Source: JAZOTM01 sp045657625 (GTDB lineage: Bacteria; Bacillota; Clostridia; Lachnospirales; Lachnospiraceae). Taken from it: a DNA stretch of 64,000 nucleotides. Where the stretch lies: contig JAZOTM010000030.1 in NCBI GenBank assembly GCA_045657625.1, forward strand, positions 1 through 64,000. The letters run 5' to 3'. The notes under the pieces were generated by a model, which worked only from the letters and a program-made list of their open reading frames with translations, was not told the origin of the DNA and searched no databases. The first letter of the stretch is position 1. Each line of letters opens with the position of its first letter. The translations under genes were made by a program, and so were the position numbers. Below, one piece after another: positions 1-9,104 of the stretch.

Positions 1-179
1 AAGTAAATTCGCGGTTTCCGAATATTTGTAGAATTGCGGGAATGACGAAGTCATGGAGCAATTCGTATATCATATAAAAAATAATATATAAATCAAAATA
101 TGAGGAAATAGCAATTTACGAAGGAAATAGAAATTTAAGAAAAAATATATTGACCATATGAGGAAAAAGTGGGATAGTT

Positions 180-220
180 AGAGTGAACTAACAGCGGTTA
201 GTTTCACTCTTTTTCTTTTT
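180..220 (+). terminator. Intrinsic terminator before the ABC exporter operon
   Basis: The arms AGAGTGAACTAAC and GTTAGTTTCACTCT pair with one bulged base around a short AGCG loop, and a T-rich run follows. It probably ends a transcript from a gene left of the window. Bases 1-179 are AT-rich and hold no gene I can support. A short frame open to about base 75 could be the tail of an upstream gene, but it has no recognisable features. Confidence 0.7.
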
Positions 221-260
221 AGAGAAAGGTTTTTGGATACTTGATGAAGCTGGTGAAAAT

Positions 261-959
261 ATGTTTTTGGAATTAAAAGAAATACGAAAATCCTACGGGG
301 AGAATGAAAACCGTGTGGAAGTGTTAAAGGGAATTGATTTTCATGTAGAGGAAGGAAAGTTTTGTGTGTTGCTCGGGGCTTCCGGTTCCGGAAAATCTAC
401 CTTATTAAATATTATTGGTGGAATTGATCAGGCAGATAGCGGCGATATTTGGATTCGTGGAGAAGCAATGTCAGCCATGAAGGAAAAGCAGTTGACGGCT
501 TATCGTAGAAAGCATTTGGGATATATTTTTCAGATGTATAATTTGATTCCAAATTTGACGGTACGTGAAAATATTGAAGTAGGGGCCTATTTATCAGACA
601 AGCCTCTGGATATGGAAGAATTGTTGCAGGTTCTTGGACTAAAGGAACATGAAAACAAATTGCCCAATCAGTTGTCCGGAGGACAGCAGCAGAGAACGGC
701 CATCGGTCGTGCAATTATTAAAAATCCGGATATTCTGTTGTGCGATGAACCGACAGGGGCATTGGATTTTCATACGTCTATTGAAATTCTAAAGTTGATT
801 GAGACCGTCAATCAAACCTATGGAAATACGATTATAATGGTGACCCACAACGATGCGATTGCGAACATGGCAGATTATGTCATCAAACTTCGTGATGGAA
901 ATATTCGAAAGATTATGGAAAATACGGAAAAAGTAAAAGCAGAGAATCTAGAATGGTAG
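261..959 (+). CDS. ABC transporter ATP-binding protein, MacB/LolD type
   Basis: This is the cytoplasmic ATPase of an ABC system of the LolD/MacB/BceA class. Walker A GASGSGKST lies at residues 39-47, the signature LSGGQ at 138-142, Walker B ILLCDEP near 158-164, and a switch histidine in MVTHND. The length of 232 residues is normal for this class, whose permeases have FtsX domains. It is followed 12 bases later by such a permease, so the two form one transporter. The class usually handles lipoprotein extrusion, antimicrobial peptide resistance or mechanotransmission rather than import. The substrate cannot be read from the sequence. No two-component system of the Bce type is visible next to it. 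Confidence 0.9.
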   Translation: MFLELKEIRKSYGENENRVEVLKGIDFHVEEGKFCVLLGASGSGKSTLLNIIGGIDQADSGDIWIRGEAMSAMKEKQLTAYRRKHLGYIFQMYNLIPNLTVRENIEVGAYLSDKPLDMEELLQVLGLKEHENKLPNQLSGGQQQRTAIGRAIIKNPDILLCDEPTGALDFHTSIEILKLIETVNQTYGNTIIMVTHNDAIANMADYVIKLRDGNIRKIMENTEKVKAENLEW

Positions 960-971
960 GAAGTGACAACA

Positions 972-3299
972 ATGAGAAATCCCTTATATAAGAGACTACC
1001 ACGAGAGTTAAAAGAAGAATTCGGAAAGTATCTTGTGATCTTTGTTTTGCTGGTTTTTTTAATTGGATTGGTATCCGGATTTTTGATTGCGGATGACAGT
1101 TTGATGAATGCTTACACAGGAAGCTTTGAAACCTATCAGGTTGAGTACGGCAATTTTCGGGTAGAAAAACAATTAAACAAAACAAAAATAAAAGCCATCG
1201 AGGCAGGTGGCGTTTCTTTATATGAAAATTTTTACATTACGGAATACTTGGATGAGGAACATCGTCTTCGTATTTTCAAAAATCGAAGTGAAGTAAATAC
1301 CTTAAGTGTATGGGAAGGACGATTGCCGGAACAGGAAAATGAAATCGTGCTTGACCGTATGTTTGCGGTGAATAACCAATATGAAGTGGGAGATGTGTTG
1401 GAACTATCCGGCATAGATTATACCATTGTAGGATTGGTGGCTTTTCCGGATTACAGCTGCTTGTTTGAAAACAACAACGATAGTATGTTTGATTCTATTT
1501 TGTTTGGAGTAGCGGCCGTATCGGAAGAGGGGTTCGCAGCGCTGGAAGACAAAAATGTGACCTATTCCTATTCTTGGCTTTATGATGAAACACCGGAATC
1601 AGAGATACAGGAAAAAGAGTGGGCAGATGATTTGATGGATTTGATTTCAGAGGAAGCGGTACTGGAGGATTATGTCCCACGCTATTTAAATCAGGCCATT
1701 CAATTTACCGGCGATGATATGGGTGGCGACCGGGCGATGATTCAGGTGCTGCTTTATATTATCATTTTAATTTTAGCATTTGTCTTTGCGGTGACCACTG
1801 GAAATACCATAACAAAAGAAGCCAATGTGATCGGTACCCTCAGGGCTTCCGGATATACCAGAGGCGAGTTGTTGCGTCATTATCTGTTGCTCCCGTTGGT
1901 GGTGACGTTATTGGGAGCGGCAGCGGGAAATGTGGCCGGTTATACGTATTTTAAAGATTTTTGTGCCGATATGTATTTGGGCAGTTATAGTTTGACGACG
2001 TATGAGATTACATTTAATGGGACAGCTTTTTGGCAAACCACAGTGGTTCCTTTTTTCATCATGCTTTTGGTGAATGTTTTTGTTTTAAAACGGAAGTTGA
2101 AATTTAGTCCCCTTGCATTTTTGCGCCGGGATATAGGTGGAAAAAGAAAGAAAAAAGGTGTGAAATTATCTAAGCGGATTCCTTTTTTTACAAGATTCCG
2201 TTTGCGTGTTATTTTTCAGAACATGCCAAATTATGTGGTGCTTTTTGTAGGCATTTTATTTGCCAATTTGTTGTTGTTTTTCGGAATGGCTTTGCCGGAT
2301 ATTTTGGAAAATTATAAGGCAAATATTGAAAACACCATGTTTTGTAATTATCAGTATATGCTCTCTGTTCCTTCCGATGCTTTTGATGAGGATAAAAAGC
2401 TGTTTAGTATGTTCAGTCTGCTTCGTTATGAAAAAGAAGTAGAGACAGAAAATGAGACAGCAGAAAAATATAGTGTGTACAGTTTGCGTACCATGAAGGA
2501 AGGCGCCATTGAAGAGGATGTTGTGCTTTATGGAATTACAGAAGACAGTGCCTATGTATCGATTGATTTTACGGATTATGAGGAAGGGGACGTTTGTGTT
2601 TCTTCGGCCTTTGCCATGAAGCATTCCCTTGCGGTGGGAGATACCCTTTCGCTGAAGGAAAAATACAGTAAGGACACATATGAATTTCAAATAGTGGAAA
2701 TCAACGACTACGATAGTTCTATTTGTTTATTTATGCCAATGGCATATTTAAATGCAATGTTTGATTATCCGGAGGATTTTTTCTGTGGATATTTTTCCAA
2801 TACCCCTATTGAGGATATTGATGAGGAGTATATAGGAAGTGTCGTTGATCTGGAAGCATTGACAAAAACTACCCGTCAGTTGGATGTATCCATGGGTTCG
2901 ATGATGTACCTGGTGGATGTGATTGCCGTGATTTTATTTGTCATTTTGATTTATTTATTGTCCAAACTGATCATTGAAAAAAACATGCAATCTATTTCCA
3001 TGATTAAGATTTTGGGTTACAACAACCGCGAGGTCTTTTTGCTCTATGTATTACCAACATCTTTTATGGTGTTACTGTTTTTGGCAATTACCATTCCGAT
3101 GGAATATTGGTTGATTCAAGCGGTTTGGAATTATTACATTTTAAGATCTATCGCCGGGTGGATTACCTATGAAATCAGCACGATGCTATATGTAAAAATG
3201 TACCTTTTGGGAGTAATATCCTATGGGGTAGTAGCGTTTATGGAATTGTTTAAGATTAAGAGTATCCCGATGGATTTGGCGCTTAAGAACGTGGAGTAG
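972..3299 (+). CDS. FtsX-domain ABC transporter permease
   Basis: This 775-residue membrane protein has the MacB/FtsX-duplicated layout: an N-terminal membrane segment (about residues 20-40), a large extracellular domain, a block of three helices near 260-370, then a second transmembrane segment, a second extracellular domain and three C-terminal helices. It ends in a typical short tail. ATG 972 is preferred over GTG 963 because AGGAAG at 958-963 sits 8 bases before ATG 972. The ATPase gene ends 12 bases upstream and the secreted partner begins 12 bases downstream, so a three-gene operon is likely. Duplicated FtsX permeases do not form classical import channels; they couple ATP hydrolysis to movements outside the membrane. 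The substrate is unknown. Confidence 0.85.
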   Translation: MRNPLYKRLPRELKEEFGKYLVIFVLLVFLIGLVSGFLIADDSLMNAYTGSFETYQVEYGNFRVEKQLNKTKIKAIEAGGVSLYENFYITEYLDEEHRLRIFKNRSEVNTLSVWEGRLPEQENEIVLDRMFAVNNQYEVGDVLELSGIDYTIVGLVAFPDYSCLFENNNDSMFDSILFGVAAVSEEGFAALEDKNVTYSYSWLYDETPESEIQEKEWADDLMDLISEEAVLEDYVPRYLNQAIQFTGDDMGGDRAMIQVLLYIIILILAFVFAVTTGNTITKEANVIGTLRASGYTRGELLRHYLLLPLVVTLLGAAAGNVAGYTYFKDFCADMYLGSYSLTTYEITFNGTAFWQTTVVPFFIMLLVNVFVLKRKLKFSPLAFLRRDIGGKRKKKGVKLSKRIPFFTRFRLRVIFQNMPNYVVLFVGILFANLLLFFGMALPDILENYKANIENTMFCNYQYMLSVPSDAFDEDKKLFSMFSLLRYEKEVETENETAEKYSVYSLRTMKEGAIEEDVVLYGITEDSAYVSIDFTDYEEGDVCVSSAFAMKHSLAVGDTLSLKEKYSKDTYEFQIVEINDYDSSICLFMPMAYLNAMFDYPEDFFCGYFSNTPIEDIDEEYIGSVVDLEALTKTTRQLDVSMGSMMYLVDVIAVILFVILIYLLSKLIIEKNMQSISMIKILGYNNREVFLLYVLPTSFMVLLFLAITIPMEYWLIQAVWNYYILRSIAGWITYEISTMLYVKMYLLGVISYGVVAFMELFKIKSIPMDLALKNVE

Positions 3300-3311
3300 T
3301 GAGGAAGAATT

Positions 3312-4949
3312 ATGAAGAAAAAGAGAAAAGTACAAATGATAGCCGGTGTGGCAGGCGGAATTTTTGCCACTGGTTTTTTTCTACTTCCAATGGGGCAGGC
3401 AGTAGGTGAAGTGAAACAGGAAGAGATTACGGTGGGAAAGAGCAGCTCTACCGATGTGGAGGAAGTTTTTACTGCCACAGGAACCTCCGGAATTCCAAGT
3501 AAAAAAACAGAGATGGTGACAGCAAAGGCATCCGCCACCGGAGTAATTGAAAGTACCTCTGTGGAAGTAAATTTGTCCTCTGTGAGCGGTACGGATTTGG
3601 TAGAGGATTTATCAGATCTAAGCGATATCAAAAATAAAGAAGGCAACGAAGAATTTGTAGAAAAGGAAGGCATTTACTATTGGGAGAACTTAGGTGAAGA
3701 AATTTCCTATGAAGGAGAATCGGATGTGGATTTGCCGGTGACAATGACGATTTCCTACGAATTAGATGGGAAAACCGTAACACCGGAGGAATTAGCAGGA
3801 CAAAGCGGAAAACTCAAGATGACGTTTTCCTATGAAAATCAAACCGTGCAGGATGTGGAGGTAGATGGTGAATCCATCGAAACCATTGTGCCTTATATGG
3901 CCATGAGTATGGCGTTTTTGTCGGACGATGTCTTTTCTGATGTGGAAGTGGAAAATGGAGATTTGATTCAAATGTCCGGAGAAACAGTGGCAGTGGGCTA
4001 TGTCTATCCGGGGCTGGATCAGTATTTGAACCAGATGGAGGATATGGATTTTCCACAGGAAATCGTGATTACTGCGCAAGTAGAAGATTTTTCTATGGAT
4101 TTTACGGCTACGGTTTTGACGAATGGTATGGTAGCGGATTTGGAAGAAGATGATTTGACGGATTTGGAAGAAATGCGGGATGCCCTTTTGGAACTGGGAG
4201 ATGCCACCGATGAATTGGAAGAAGCAGCCAATTCTTTATATAGCGGTAGCACCACGTTTCAGACGTATTTGAGCCAGTATGTAGATGGGGTGGAAGCCTT
4301 AAATACCGGCATCAACGATTTGAAAACCGGGGTGGATGCGTTAAATGCAGGAAGTACCGCATTGGCCCAGGGAGCCAGCGGATTGCAAACCGGTTTGGAG
4401 ACCTTGCAGAGTACTTTGGCAGCAGTGGATGTTTCCAGTTTGGTGGATAATCAGGCCACTTGTATTGCACTTGTAGAAAGCAGTGGATTAGACGATACCT
4501 CGAAGGCAGCTTTGGAGGCTTATATTAATGGGGCGGCTGCTTTGGCATCCTCCATGTCTGATTTGAAGTCAGGGGTAGATACTTTGACTGCAGGTAGTCA
4601 GAGTTTATCCAGTGGCGTTGCTACCTATACTGCAGGAGTGGGAAGTGTTGCCAGTGGAGTGGCAACTTTGGCAAGCGGCAGCAGTACGCTGGTAAGTAGC
4701 GGTAGTGAGTTGGAAAGCGGATATGCCACACTGGTCAGCGGGTTATCTTCGTATGCATCCGGGATTGCTACCTACAATGAGGAAGGAATTGATGAATTGG
4801 AAAGCAAGGCAGATGGGGAATTGACGGATTTGCTAAAACAGGTGCGGGCTCTTCGCATTGCAGATACACAGAATCGTAATTATTCCGGTGCGTTTGAGGA
4901 ACAGGAGTGTTCGGTCAGTTATATTATTGAGACAGAAGAAATTGAATAA
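3312..4949 (+). CDS. Secreted xxxLxxG heptad-repeat protein partnered with the ABC exporter
   Basis: The first about 30 residues form a signal peptide or uncleaved anchor (a basic start, then GVAGGIFATGFFLLP). The middle is an acidic beta-rich domain. The C-terminal third carries repeated x-x-x-Leu-x-x-Gly heptads (for example LNTGINDLKTGVDALNAGS), the pattern found in YhgE/Pip-related proteins. No C-terminal membrane helix is present, unlike full-length YhgE. GAGGAAG precedes the ATG. Its position behind a MacB-like permease suggests that it works outside the membrane with the transporter, perhaps as an extended wall-spanning adaptor. That role is inference from context, and the protein itself has no known enzymatic motif. 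Confidence 0.7.
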   Translation: MKKKRKVQMIAGVAGGIFATGFFLLPMGQAVGEVKQEEITVGKSSSTDVEEVFTATGTSGIPSKKTEMVTAKASATGVIESTSVEVNLSSVSGTDLVEDLSDLSDIKNKEGNEEFVEKEGIYYWENLGEEISYEGESDVDLPVTMTISYELDGKTVTPEELAGQSGKLKMTFSYENQTVQDVEVDGESIETIVPYMAMSMAFLSDDVFSDVEVENGDLIQMSGETVAVGYVYPGLDQYLNQMEDMDFPQEIVITAQVEDFSMDFTATVLTNGMVADLEEDDLTDLEEMRDALLELGDATDELEEAANSLYSGSTTFQTYLSQYVDGVEALNTGINDLKTGVDALNAGSTALAQGASGLQTGLETLQSTLAAVDVSSLVDNQATCIALVESSGLDDTSKAALEAYINGAAALASSMSDLKSGVDTLTAGSQSLSSGVATYTAGVGSVASGVATLASGSSTLVSSGSELESGYATLVSGLSSYASGIATYNEEGIDELESKADGELTDLLKQVRALRIADTQNRNYSGAFEEQECSVSYIIETEEIE

Positions 4950-4966
4950 AAATAGGAAAAGTCAGC

Positions 4967-5848
4967 TTATTGTAAGCTGGCTTTTACATATGCTAAAAAT
5001 TGAGAAGCAATCTCGGAAGGTGGGTTTTCTAAAGAACGGCCTAAGTAGAGATTGACTTCCTGTGTCGGTTCCAAAGAAAGTACCTTGATGTGAAGGTTTC
5101 CACGGAAGTTTTCTGCGAGGCCACCGGTGCAAATGGAAACGGAGTTTAAATCGTTGATGACAGAATCCTCCCAACCGGCTTCTCCTGCTGAGATTTTCGG
5201 GGTGAATCCTGCTTGGGTGAATAACTGATTTAAAAGTTGTTCCATTAAGGAATTCTTTTTATAACGTTTATAAAATCTGTCCTGAGAAAAAGCATCCAGG
5301 GTGGCAGAGGAAAGGTCTGCCAAAGGGTGTTCTGCAGGAACGGCAATATAAAGTTGATCCTTAGCATAAGGAAAAGCTTCAAATTCCTCTGCAGAAGCTT
5401 GGATGTTTCGGAAAAAGGCTACGTCTACGGTACCGTCTCTTAGGGCTTGGATTAAGTCATCTGTGGTTTTTACGACAACCTCTAGGGTGGCATTGGGGTG
5501 TTCTTTTTTAAAGCCCGCCAAATGGGAGGTAATGCCGTAATAAAAAGGGAAGTCTACACTTCCGATTACCAGATGATTGGAACTTTGAAAGCGGATTTTT
5601 TCAACGTCTCGTTTGAAAGAGCGCTCTTTTTCCAAGATGCTTCTGGCATATACCACTAAGGATTCTCCATAGGGTGTCAGGCGCATTTTTTGAGTGGTAC
5701 GCTCAAATAAGGGTACCCCATATTCGGTTTCTAATTGTTTGATATGTCTGGAAAGGCTAGCCTGACTGGTTTGCAGTTGCATGGCAGCCTTGGAAAAACT
5801 GTTTGTTTCTTCTAATACTAAAAATTCATATAAAATTGATGTTTCCAA
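4967..5848 (-). CDS. LysR-family transcriptional regulator (second of a pair)
   Basis: The 293-residue protein has the LysR winged helix-turn-helix in residues 1-60 (FLVLEETNSFSKAAMQLQTS, SRHIKQLE) and a periplasmic-binding-protein-like effector domain after about residue 90. The start is TTG at 5848, preceded by GGAGGG. This ribosome site lies inside the last codons of the upstream LysR gene, and the two genes overlap by 23 bases, so translational coupling is likely. The opposite-facing operons on both sides, the ABC exporter and the peptide importer, are candidate targets. The effector is unknown. Confidence 0.88.
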   Translation of the reverse strand: METSILYEFLVLEETNSFSKAAMQLQTSQASLSRHIKQLETEYGVPLFERTTQKMRLTPYGESLVVYARSILEKERSFKRDVEKIRFQSSNHLVIGSVDFPFYYGITSHLAGFKKEHPNATLEVVVKTTDDLIQALRDGTVDVAFFRNIQASAEEFEAFPYAKDQLYIAVPAEHPLADLSSATLDAFSQDRFYKRYKKNSLMEQLLNQLFTQAGFTPKISAGEAGWEDSVINDLNSVSICTGGLAENFRGNLHIKVLSLEPTQEVNLYLGRSLENPPSEIASQFLAYVKASLQ

Positions 5849-6779
5849 CGTTACCCTCCGGTCCTTGATATGGTATTGCGTCGCTGTGATTTTTATGTAC
5901 GTCGATTGCGAAGTCTAAAAAGGCTTTCGCAGGCTTGGAAAGTGGAATATCCTTGCGGTAGTACAGGTTTAAATAAATCTGTGGAACCGGGTCGATTTCC
6001 ACTGTGGCCACGTGTTGTTTTTTGGTGGTGTGAATATCTCCGGAAGTGGTGAGTGAAACACCCAGTCCTGCATCCACCAGCTCAATTAAGTTCCTGGTGC
6101 CATGAATGGTGAAGTCCACCATAGGCTCAAATCCGGCCATATGGCAAAGGGAAATGGAATAGTAATTTAAAAAAGAACCTTCCGGGAAAAGAATAAACTT
6201 ATCGGCGGACAGCTCGGATAAAGCTATGGAACTGCGGCCGGCTAGGGGGTGATTATCCGGTACAATGGCCACTAAGTGGTCCGTCGCCCATTGATAGGTA
6301 TGATAGTTGGGGTCTTCGGTATCGGAACTGATGGCAAAGGATAACTCATAACCCATTTCAAAAGTCTTTGGTAAACTGACGGTGCGAGAAAATTCGCAGG
6401 GGGAAATGGAGTATTGCGGAAATCGATTGACAAAGTGATCGGATAGCATGTTGACGATGTGATCACAGTTCATGCTTCGCGATACCGCAATTTTTACGGT
6501 GGATTGATTGCGAGAATCGTATTCTGCAATTTTTTGAGAAAGTTCGCGATCTAAGGCCTTGTATTTATACGCATAGGCCAAATAAAGGGTACCGAATTCC
6601 GTAAGTTCTACATGATTGGCACATTTCTGAAAAATCTTGTGAGACACTGCATGTTCTAAGTTTCGCATGTGTTTGATCAAATTGGATTCGGAAATAAAAA
6701 GTTTGTCTGCCGCATCGTAGAGATTCCCGGTTTCACACAGGGTGATCATTTCGTTGTGGTACATAATCATGTCTAGCAT
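5826..6779 (-). CDS. LysR-family transcriptional regulator (first of a pair)
   Basis: The 317-residue protein begins with a LysR-type helix-turn-helix (NLYDAADKLFISESNLIKHM, then LEHAV) and continues with a two-lobed effector-binding domain. The sequence is divergent at the N-terminus compared with classical LysR proteins. The start at 6779 follows AGAGGTG at a 5-6 base distance. It is the first gene of a two-gene minus-strand unit with the LysR gene at 4967. It is divergent from the small membrane protein at 6893; LysR proteins often control the divergent neighbour. An imperfect TGCAT...ATGCA inverted arrangement lies in the intergenic region around 6799-6839. Confidence 0.85.
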   Translation of the reverse strand: MLDMIMYHNEMITLCETGNLYDAADKLFISESNLIKHMRNLEHAVSHKIFQKCANHVELTEFGTLYLAYAYKYKALDRELSQKIAEYDSRNQSTVKIAVSRSMNCDHIVNMLSDHFVNRFPQYSISPCEFSRTVSLPKTFEMGYELSFAISSDTEDPNYHTYQWATDHLVAIVPDNHPLAGRSSIALSELSADKFILFPEGSFLNYYSISLCHMAGFEPMVDFTIHGTRNLIELVDAGLGVSLTTSGDIHTTKKQHVATVEIDPVPQIYLNLYYRKDIPLSKPAKAFLDFAIDVHKNHSDAIPYQGPEGNVGNINFI

Positions 6780-6892
6780 GGTTCACCTCTAAAGTTTTAT
6801 GCATTATGTGAATAAATCTTCCTATAATTAGATTATGCACAAAATGGAAAGAGATGCAAGAATAGATTAGGAAAAAGGAGAGGTGGAAAGAA

Positions 6893-7258
6893 ATGGGGAA
6901 TGGAAAGAATGCCAAAAGAATCAGTGGATTATGTTTGCTTTTTCTGATGGTGTTGTTTACAATTCATTACTACCAAAGTGGGGAAAGCAGTGGCTATACC
7001 ATTGGGGTAGATCAGGAAAAAATCGGTGTGGTTTGTGGGACAGAAGATCCGGTTTTTATTTATCTTTCCGAGATCCAAGAAATCTCCTATGAACCTTCTC
7101 TTACACAGATGGAAGGCGCCTATGTCTTATTGGGAGAAGAGGCGCAAGACGGTTATATATGTGTCCGGACGGAGCAGGAGACTTATGCATTTGCCGGGAA
7201 CTCGGAAAAAGAAACAAAGCAATTATATGAAAAGATAGAAAATCAACTGGAGAACTAG
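6893..7258 (+). CDS. Small membrane-anchored protein of unknown function
   Basis: The 121-residue product has a short basic start, one hydrophobic segment (about residues 11-26, LCLLFLMVLFTIHYY) and a mostly acidic soluble remainder that should lie outside the membrane. No known family is recognised. AGAGGTGG precedes the ATG at about 7 bases. A TATAAT box at 6823-6828 could serve as its -10, but the -35 is poor. It is monocistronic, closed by the strong terminator at 7268-7310, and divergent from the LysR pair, which suggests regulation by the first LysR protein. Confidence 0.55.
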   Translation: MGNGKNAKRISGLCLLFLMVLFTIHYYQSGESSGYTIGVDQEKIGVVCGTEDPVFIYLSEIQEISYEPSLTQMEGAYVLLGEEAQDGYICVRTEQETYAFAGNSEKETKQLYEKIENQLEN

Positions 7259-7267
7259 TTTTTGTGG

Positions 7268-7310
7268 GCAATTTCTTTATTCAAAAAATGAATAAAGAAA
7301 TTGCTTTTTT
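7268..7310 (+). terminator. Strong intrinsic terminator
   Basis: GCAATTTCTTTATTC at 7268-7282 pairs perfectly with GAATAAAGAAATTGC at 7290-7304 and is followed by TTTTTT. It closes the transcript of the small membrane protein and isolates it from the importer operon that begins at 7394. Confidence 0.9.
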
Positions 7311-7393
7311 AGTTTGATAAGAAAGGGAGGGAAAAATTATGATGTTTTTATCAACCGGGGGAAATAGGAGAAACCGGGGAAGGAGAAGGAAAA

Positions 7394-9079
7394 ATGAAAA
7401 AGAAACTAGTATCAGTACTTTTGGCCGCTTCTTTAGCAGCCGGCATGACTGCCTGTGGAAACAGCAGTGCAACGGGATCCGTTTCGGAATCTACGGAAAA
7501 AAACAGTGCCATGGAGGAGGTGGCAGATCTTTCTAATTCCGCAGATTTGACGGATAAGTCCAACATCGACAATTCCGTAGAACGTGAAAGCATCACCATT
7601 GCATGGCAGGCAGCCACCACGTTGGAGCCATGGGGGACCAACAACGACATACCGGGGAATTATGAAGTTTATGAAATGCTCTACGAAGTAACCGCAGATG
7701 GGGAACGCTACGGAGTACTTGCAGATGAGAGCAAGGGGGAATTTGAACCGGGGTGTGATCATGAGGAAGGAACCGGTGTGTATACGGTTTATATTTATGA
7801 TTACATTACAGATCACAATGGAAATGCAGTGACTGCAGATGACGTAGCATTTTCTTACAACTATCAGTTCCAGTATCAGACCACTTCCGGATGGGATGAT
7901 TTTGTAGAAGCGACTGCAGTAGATGATACCACAGTACAGTTTACCTTTTCGCAGGAGCAGGCAAATCTGGGATGGTTTGATAATTTCTTTGCACGTTGCT
8001 TTATTGTGGATGAGGAGTCCTACAATGCCTCTTCTTCGAAATTGGCAAATGATATGGCCGGTACCGGACCATATAAATTTGTGAGCTACAGTTCCGGATC
8101 TTCTTTGGTATTGGAAAAGAATGATGACTACTGGCAGACCGATGAGAGCCTTCGTCATCAGGAACAACAGGCCAATGTACGCACCTTGACCTATCAGTTT
8201 ATTTCTGAAAATGCCCAGAGAGAAAATGCAGTGGCAACCGGAAGCGTAGATATGGTACAGGATATGGCCTATGATTCCTTGACGGAATTTGTAGAAGGTG
8301 GAAAATATGCAGACCTTGTAAAGGTACAGGCATACTCTCAGAAATTCATTTATTATCTGGATGCCAATGGTAGTGACCAGTCTCCAATGGGAGATGAAAA
8401 TCTGAGAAAAGCGGTATTTAATGCAGTGGATCAGGATGGAATTATTACTGCACTTGGCGGAGCTTATTCTCGTCTATATGCATATGCCAATGATTACTAC
8501 AGTGATTACAGCATGGTAGATTGGGCTTCCTTGGATAATTACAATTCTAAGGATGCCGTAGATGCAGAATTGGTACAGAGCTATTTAGATGCTTCTGATT
8601 ACAATGGAGAAAGCTTAATTATCATGGTAAATCCGGAATTTGCAGATACTGCAACAATCATTGCAGCACAGTTAGCAGCCTTTGGTATCAATGCAGAATT
8701 ATTACAGGTAGATGCAGCTACCGGCAATACCACACTTGCAGATCCGACTGCTTGGGATATGTACTTTGGACTGATGGCAGGGGATTACAATGTGCAGGCG
8801 TGGGCACATGATTTCTCTTACAACAATTCATCCAGTGGTGCAGAAACAACCACACATATTGTAAATGATGAGTGGAATGATTTATTAAATCTTTGCAATA
8901 CAGAAGAAGGTCATACTGCAGAAAATATGCAGGCTTGGTGGGAAATGGCAGCAGAAAATGCATATTGTATGGGTATCTATGCCGGAAACAATTACAACAT
9001 TGTTCCTTCCGACTGCGTTTATGTATGCCAGGGAGATAAGCTTACCTTCCTTCCGGGAGCGTGCTGTTTTTCAGAGTAA
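7394..9079 (+). CDS. Peptide/nickel-type ABC transporter substrate-binding lipoprotein (OppA/DppA family)
   Basis: The 561-residue protein has a lipoprotein signal (MKKKLVSVLLAASLAAGMTA then Cys21) followed by a Ser/Thr/acidic linker and a family 5 solute-binding domain, as judged from its length, the VYEMLYE and DVAFSYNYQF-type segments and the NVRTLTYQFI and LRKAVFNAVDQD regions. AAGGAGAAGG lies just before the ATG. It opens an operon with two permeases and two ATPases. Family 5 binds oligopeptides, dipeptides, nickel, heme or some oligosaccharides. The particular ligand cannot be decided here, although the hydrolases downstream suggest that the ligand is processed after uptake. Confidence 0.9.
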   Translation: MKKKLVSVLLAASLAAGMTACGNSSATGSVSESTEKNSAMEEVADLSNSADLTDKSNIDNSVERESITIAWQAATTLEPWGTNNDIPGNYEVYEMLYEVTADGERYGVLADESKGEFEPGCDHEEGTGVYTVYIYDYITDHNGNAVTADDVAFSYNYQFQYQTTSGWDDFVEATAVDDTTVQFTFSQEQANLGWFDNFFARCFIVDEESYNASSSKLANDMAGTGPYKFVSYSSGSSLVLEKNDDYWQTDESLRHQEQQANVRTLTYQFISENAQRENAVATGSVDMVQDMAYDSLTEFVEGGKYADLVKVQAYSQKFIYYLDANGSDQSPMGDENLRKAVFNAVDQDGIITALGGAYSRLYAYANDYYSDYSMVDWASLDNYNSKDAVDAELVQSYLDASDYNGESLIIMVNPEFADTATIIAAQLAAFGINAELLQVDAATGNTTLADPTAWDMYFGLMAGDYNVQAWAHDFSYNNSSSGAETTTHIVNDEWNDLLNLCNTEEGHTAENMQAWWEMAAENAYCMGIYAGNNYNIVPSDCVYVCQGDKLTFLPGACCFSE

Positions 9080-9104
9080 TACATAAAAAGTGAGGCAAAA
9101 AACC

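Noticed and set aside
7339..7536. A 65-residue plus-strand frame with a fair ribosome site just before and overlapping the OppA-type lipoprotein gene
   Set aside because: It runs out of frame through the start of a clear lipoprotein gene and has basic low-complexity content with no family; it could only be a leader peptide, which I cannot support.
7433..8167. A 244-residue minus-strand frame inside the OppA-type gene
   Set aside because: Antisense shadow of a well-supported lipoprotein gene; no ribosome site and no recognisable domain.
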